Source of the DNA: Gammaproteobacteria bacterium
GTDB lineage: Bacteria > Pseudomonadota > Gammaproteobacteria > Granulosicoccales > Granulosicoccaceae
Assembly: GCA_002746645.1 (NCBI GenBank)
Contig: PDPU01000035.1
Coordinates: 19,438 to 83,437 of the forward strand
Length of the DNA: 64,000 bases
Direction of reading: 5' to 3'
The notes under the pieces were generated by a model that saw nothing but the letters and a program-made list of their open reading frames with translations, was not told the DNA's origin and ran no database searches. Shown here piece after piece: positions 62,296 through 64,000 of the stretch. The first letter of the stretch is position 1, and the number at the start of each line of letters is the position of its first letter. A program made the position numbers and the translations under genes.

Positions 62296-63142
62296 CCAGG
62301 GTCGTCCCTGACCTTCAGAGATGGCAGTCACCACGGGGGAGGGTATACCCGCGTTACCTTGTGACAGACGGAACTTCCTGTTCTCTCCACCTCGGTGCTC
62401 CTCCTGAGCACAGTTGTCAGTATCCGGATCGAGCGCTTCGAGTGCAATCGGAAAATTCCGAATACCACCTCGGAAAACGGCCATTCATGGAGTCAGGCTT
62501 TCCGGATGATGTTGGCGGCAGGGTTGAACCGGGACCGGGCAACGGCTTCGCCGTTGTGCAAGACAACGTGTGAACCAGGCAGTTATTTCCGGCGAGCCAG
62601 ATGAGCGGGTTGTGTTGACGGATACCTGTCGGGCCTGATTTTTACTGGCCGTGGGTTCCCCTGCCCATATGCGCCAACCTGACGAATCAGACACGCGCCA
62701 CCCCCGGTTTCCTGAAGCTCTCGAGTAGCTCCTTCACCTCGCCCGGCAGTCGCTGCAGCTGACCACGCCGGGGGCTATCATCAAGCGCTCGCAGGCAGGC
62801 AGTCTCCGGCATGGGCTGGATCTGGCATCGAGCGCCGACACGTCAGCGAAAAGAGACCTGAGCCACTCGACACAGCCGCCGAGGCGTCTGGCGACGGCGG
62901 TATCGCTGATGTGCTGTGTGGTCCTGATGATTGGGGCACTTCTCCGACACAGCTGCTCAGGGAAAGATCCATGCCGCAACAGAGCATCACCAGCTGTGCA
63001 CGGGTTCGACAACAGAGTGTCGTGGAGCGGTTACGAAAAGCCAGCGGACATGAACTTGCAATCCATTGATATTCAAGGTTCCGCCTGATCGCCGAAAGTT
63101 GCTGTGAACCACGTCAGCCTTTCGAATACCGACTTGAAAACG
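62296..63142. other. Gene-poor region with no recognised features
   Basis: About 850 bp contain only short overlapping open frames with no start signals or family resemblance. No insertion-sequence ends, tRNA or transposase fragments were found. A diverged direct repeat occurs at its two sides (62456-62480 and 63120-63142). The sequence may be decayed or may hold regulatory RNA, but neither is supported directly. Confidence 0.5.
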
Positions 63143-63703
63143 TCAAATGTCGTCAAACTGATAATATAGTATATTTGCCCAGTATCCGAGGCCTATTCTA
63201 TGCAATTGTTTGGCAAAATCCGTTTGTGGTGCATTCTGATCGCTGACGTCTTTCGATTCGAGTAGTGTCGGAACGTCAATGGCATGAATGTTGTTCTTCA
63301 GTTCCTTGATCTCCTCGAGAAGCGCCAGATTCTTCTCTTCCAGATCGCCTTCCGTCATGTTGAATATTTCACCACATTCCAGAATGAAGTATTTGCGACG
63401 ATTTGCCTTGTCCGAAAGAAAGGTCATTGCTTCGGTCACAAGTTGCTCGGCTTCAGCAGGCAGCCGCGACAGATAGTCCTCCAGATTCTTCAGTCCGGAT
63501 TCATACTCGCCCGCAATGGCTATCTTGCCATCGTATTCCCAGATGGTTGATTTTACCGCGATCGGGTTCCCGGACAGTAGCAGCTTGAAAACAAGAGGGA
63601 TATCATAGTTTGTTTCAGAAAGGCTTCTGAGGATTCTTTTCTTTGTCCATTCCTCCGATTCGGGAAGATTGTCCGTTGAGTAAAGATAGCTTCGATTTGC
63701 CAT
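63143..63703 (-). CDS. AT-rich hypothetical protein (MANRSYLY-type)
   Basis: This 186-residue protein begins MANRSYLYSTDNLPES and shows helical, charged segments (LSRLPAEAEQLVTEAMTFL, LEEKNLALLEEIKELKNN) with no signal peptide or membrane helix. From memory, proteins with this N-terminus form a small uncharacterised family sometimes found near polymorphic toxin or immunity genes, but no such partner is visible here. AGAGAAG is placed well before the ATG. Its base composition is much more AT-rich than the rest of the window, which suggests horizontal origin. Confidence 0.75.
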   Translation of the reverse strand: MANRSYLYSTDNLPESEEWTKKRILRSLSETNYDIPLVFKLLLSGNPIAVKSTIWEYDGKIAIAGEYESGLKNLEDYLSRLPAEAEQLVTEAMTFLSDKANRRKYFILECGEIFNMTEGDLEEKNLALLEEIKELKNNIHAIDVPTLLESKDVSDQNAPQTDFAKQLHRIGLGYWANILYYQFDDI

Positions 63704-64000
63704 GGTTTCTTCTCTTCAGGCCTGAACGTAAAGTCCTCAGGCGAGCAGAATGAGTCGGGCAGCGAAAATTGCCGGTCAATACTTCGTCGCCCTCGATCCT
63801 TGTTCATCAATGCTGTGGGTGCAGGCTTGTGTACTGCCTGAACCTTGCTTTCGCATCGATTACAGGGAAGTGAACATGATCGAACGAGGTTTGTCAAGAC
63901 GGAGCATTGTCCAACGACACATGAGCCTGAACGGGGGATCGGTTTCCAACGAGAAGTGAGCCTGAAGAAGACCGAGTCACGGGATCATCAGGAGCATGAT
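63704..64000. other. Window-end region without a supported gene
   Basis: These 297 bases hold short open frames on both strands (for example a plus-strand one from 63750) but no convincing ribosome-binding site or recognisable protein. It is moderately AT-rich and may continue an island beyond the window. Confidence 0.4.

Noticed and set aside
62296..63142. Degenerate insertion sequence or transposase remnant
   Set aside because: No transposase motif, terminal inverted repeats or target duplication could be shown; only a diverged direct repeat was seen.

Overview
The window is about 64 kb of a G+C-rich, gene-dense proteobacterial chromosome. No rRNA, tRNA, CRISPR array or complete mobile element was recognised. 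The long single-subunit PntA followed by PntB, the Wzc-type tyrosine kinase, RlmA, PncA and the AapJ-type binding protein suggest a gammaproteobacterium, perhaps marine because of the DgcN/DgcA pair. Species cannot be named from the sequence.

Layout. (1) 0.1-7.6 kb holds a KefB/C-type antiporter, then a minus-strand set of D-lyxose/D-mannose isomerase, glycerate 2-kinase and a 2-oxoglutarate/Fe(II) oxygenase. Facing it are a PfkB fructokinase, then nicotinamidase and an OmpA-domain membrane protein. (2) 7.6-17.8 kb is a complete glycogen locus: glgC-glgA-glgB on minus, divergent from glgP-glgX on plus. (3) 17.8-28.5 kb is an envelope/exopolysaccharide region. It has the membrane half of an LtaS-like protein, a secreted GH16 enzyme, GalE, two GT2 glycosyltransferases, a Wzx-type flippase, a WecG/TagA transferase, an initiating sugar-phosphate transferase and a BY-kinase. 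No Wzy polymerase or Wza export protein was seen. (4) 28.8-37.7 kb carries a PLD-family protein, the D-glutamate catabolic pair DgcN-DgcA, a small membrane protein, PntA-PntB, IlvE and a YhhQ-type transporter. (5) 37.8-40.9 kb is a three-gene signalling operon: a periplasmic sulfite-oxidase-fold protein without its cofactor cysteine, a hybrid histidine kinase and a LuxR-type response regulator. (6) 41.1-46.2 kb has a DUF374 acyltransferase, a soluble cytochrome P450, a fatty-acyl-AMP ligase, an uncertain opposite-strand ORF and a free acyl carrier protein. This looks like a small acyl-modification cassette. (7) 46.2-58.8 kb contains a TlpA-like thioredoxin, a coiled-coil miniprotein, an RND efflux pair, an AT-rich orphan gene, cobyric acid synthase, alanine dehydrogenase with a divergent Lrp regulator, a macrodomain hydrolase, an RlmA-like methyltransferase and an AlkA-like glycosylase. 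(8) 59.0-62.2 kb is a tightly coupled operon of two related lipoproteins with OmpA-like C-termini followed by an AapJ-type solute-binding protein, without any permease. It ends at a strong terminator. (9) 62.3-64.0 kb is mostly gene-free, with one AT-rich hypothetical gene, and may be the edge of an island.

A recurring texture is short perfect or near-perfect tandem repeats (units of 9, 10, 13 or 15 bp) at or just beyond gene ends: 1801, 4761, 6561, 18746, 30315 and 41862. At least two are translated in frame and lengthen the C-terminal region of a protein.

Most worth following up: the lipoprotein-lipoprotein-binding-protein operon, the P450/acyl-AMP ligase/carrier-protein cassette, the sulfite-oxidase-fold sensor module, and the LtaS-like membrane protein that has lost its catalytic domain.
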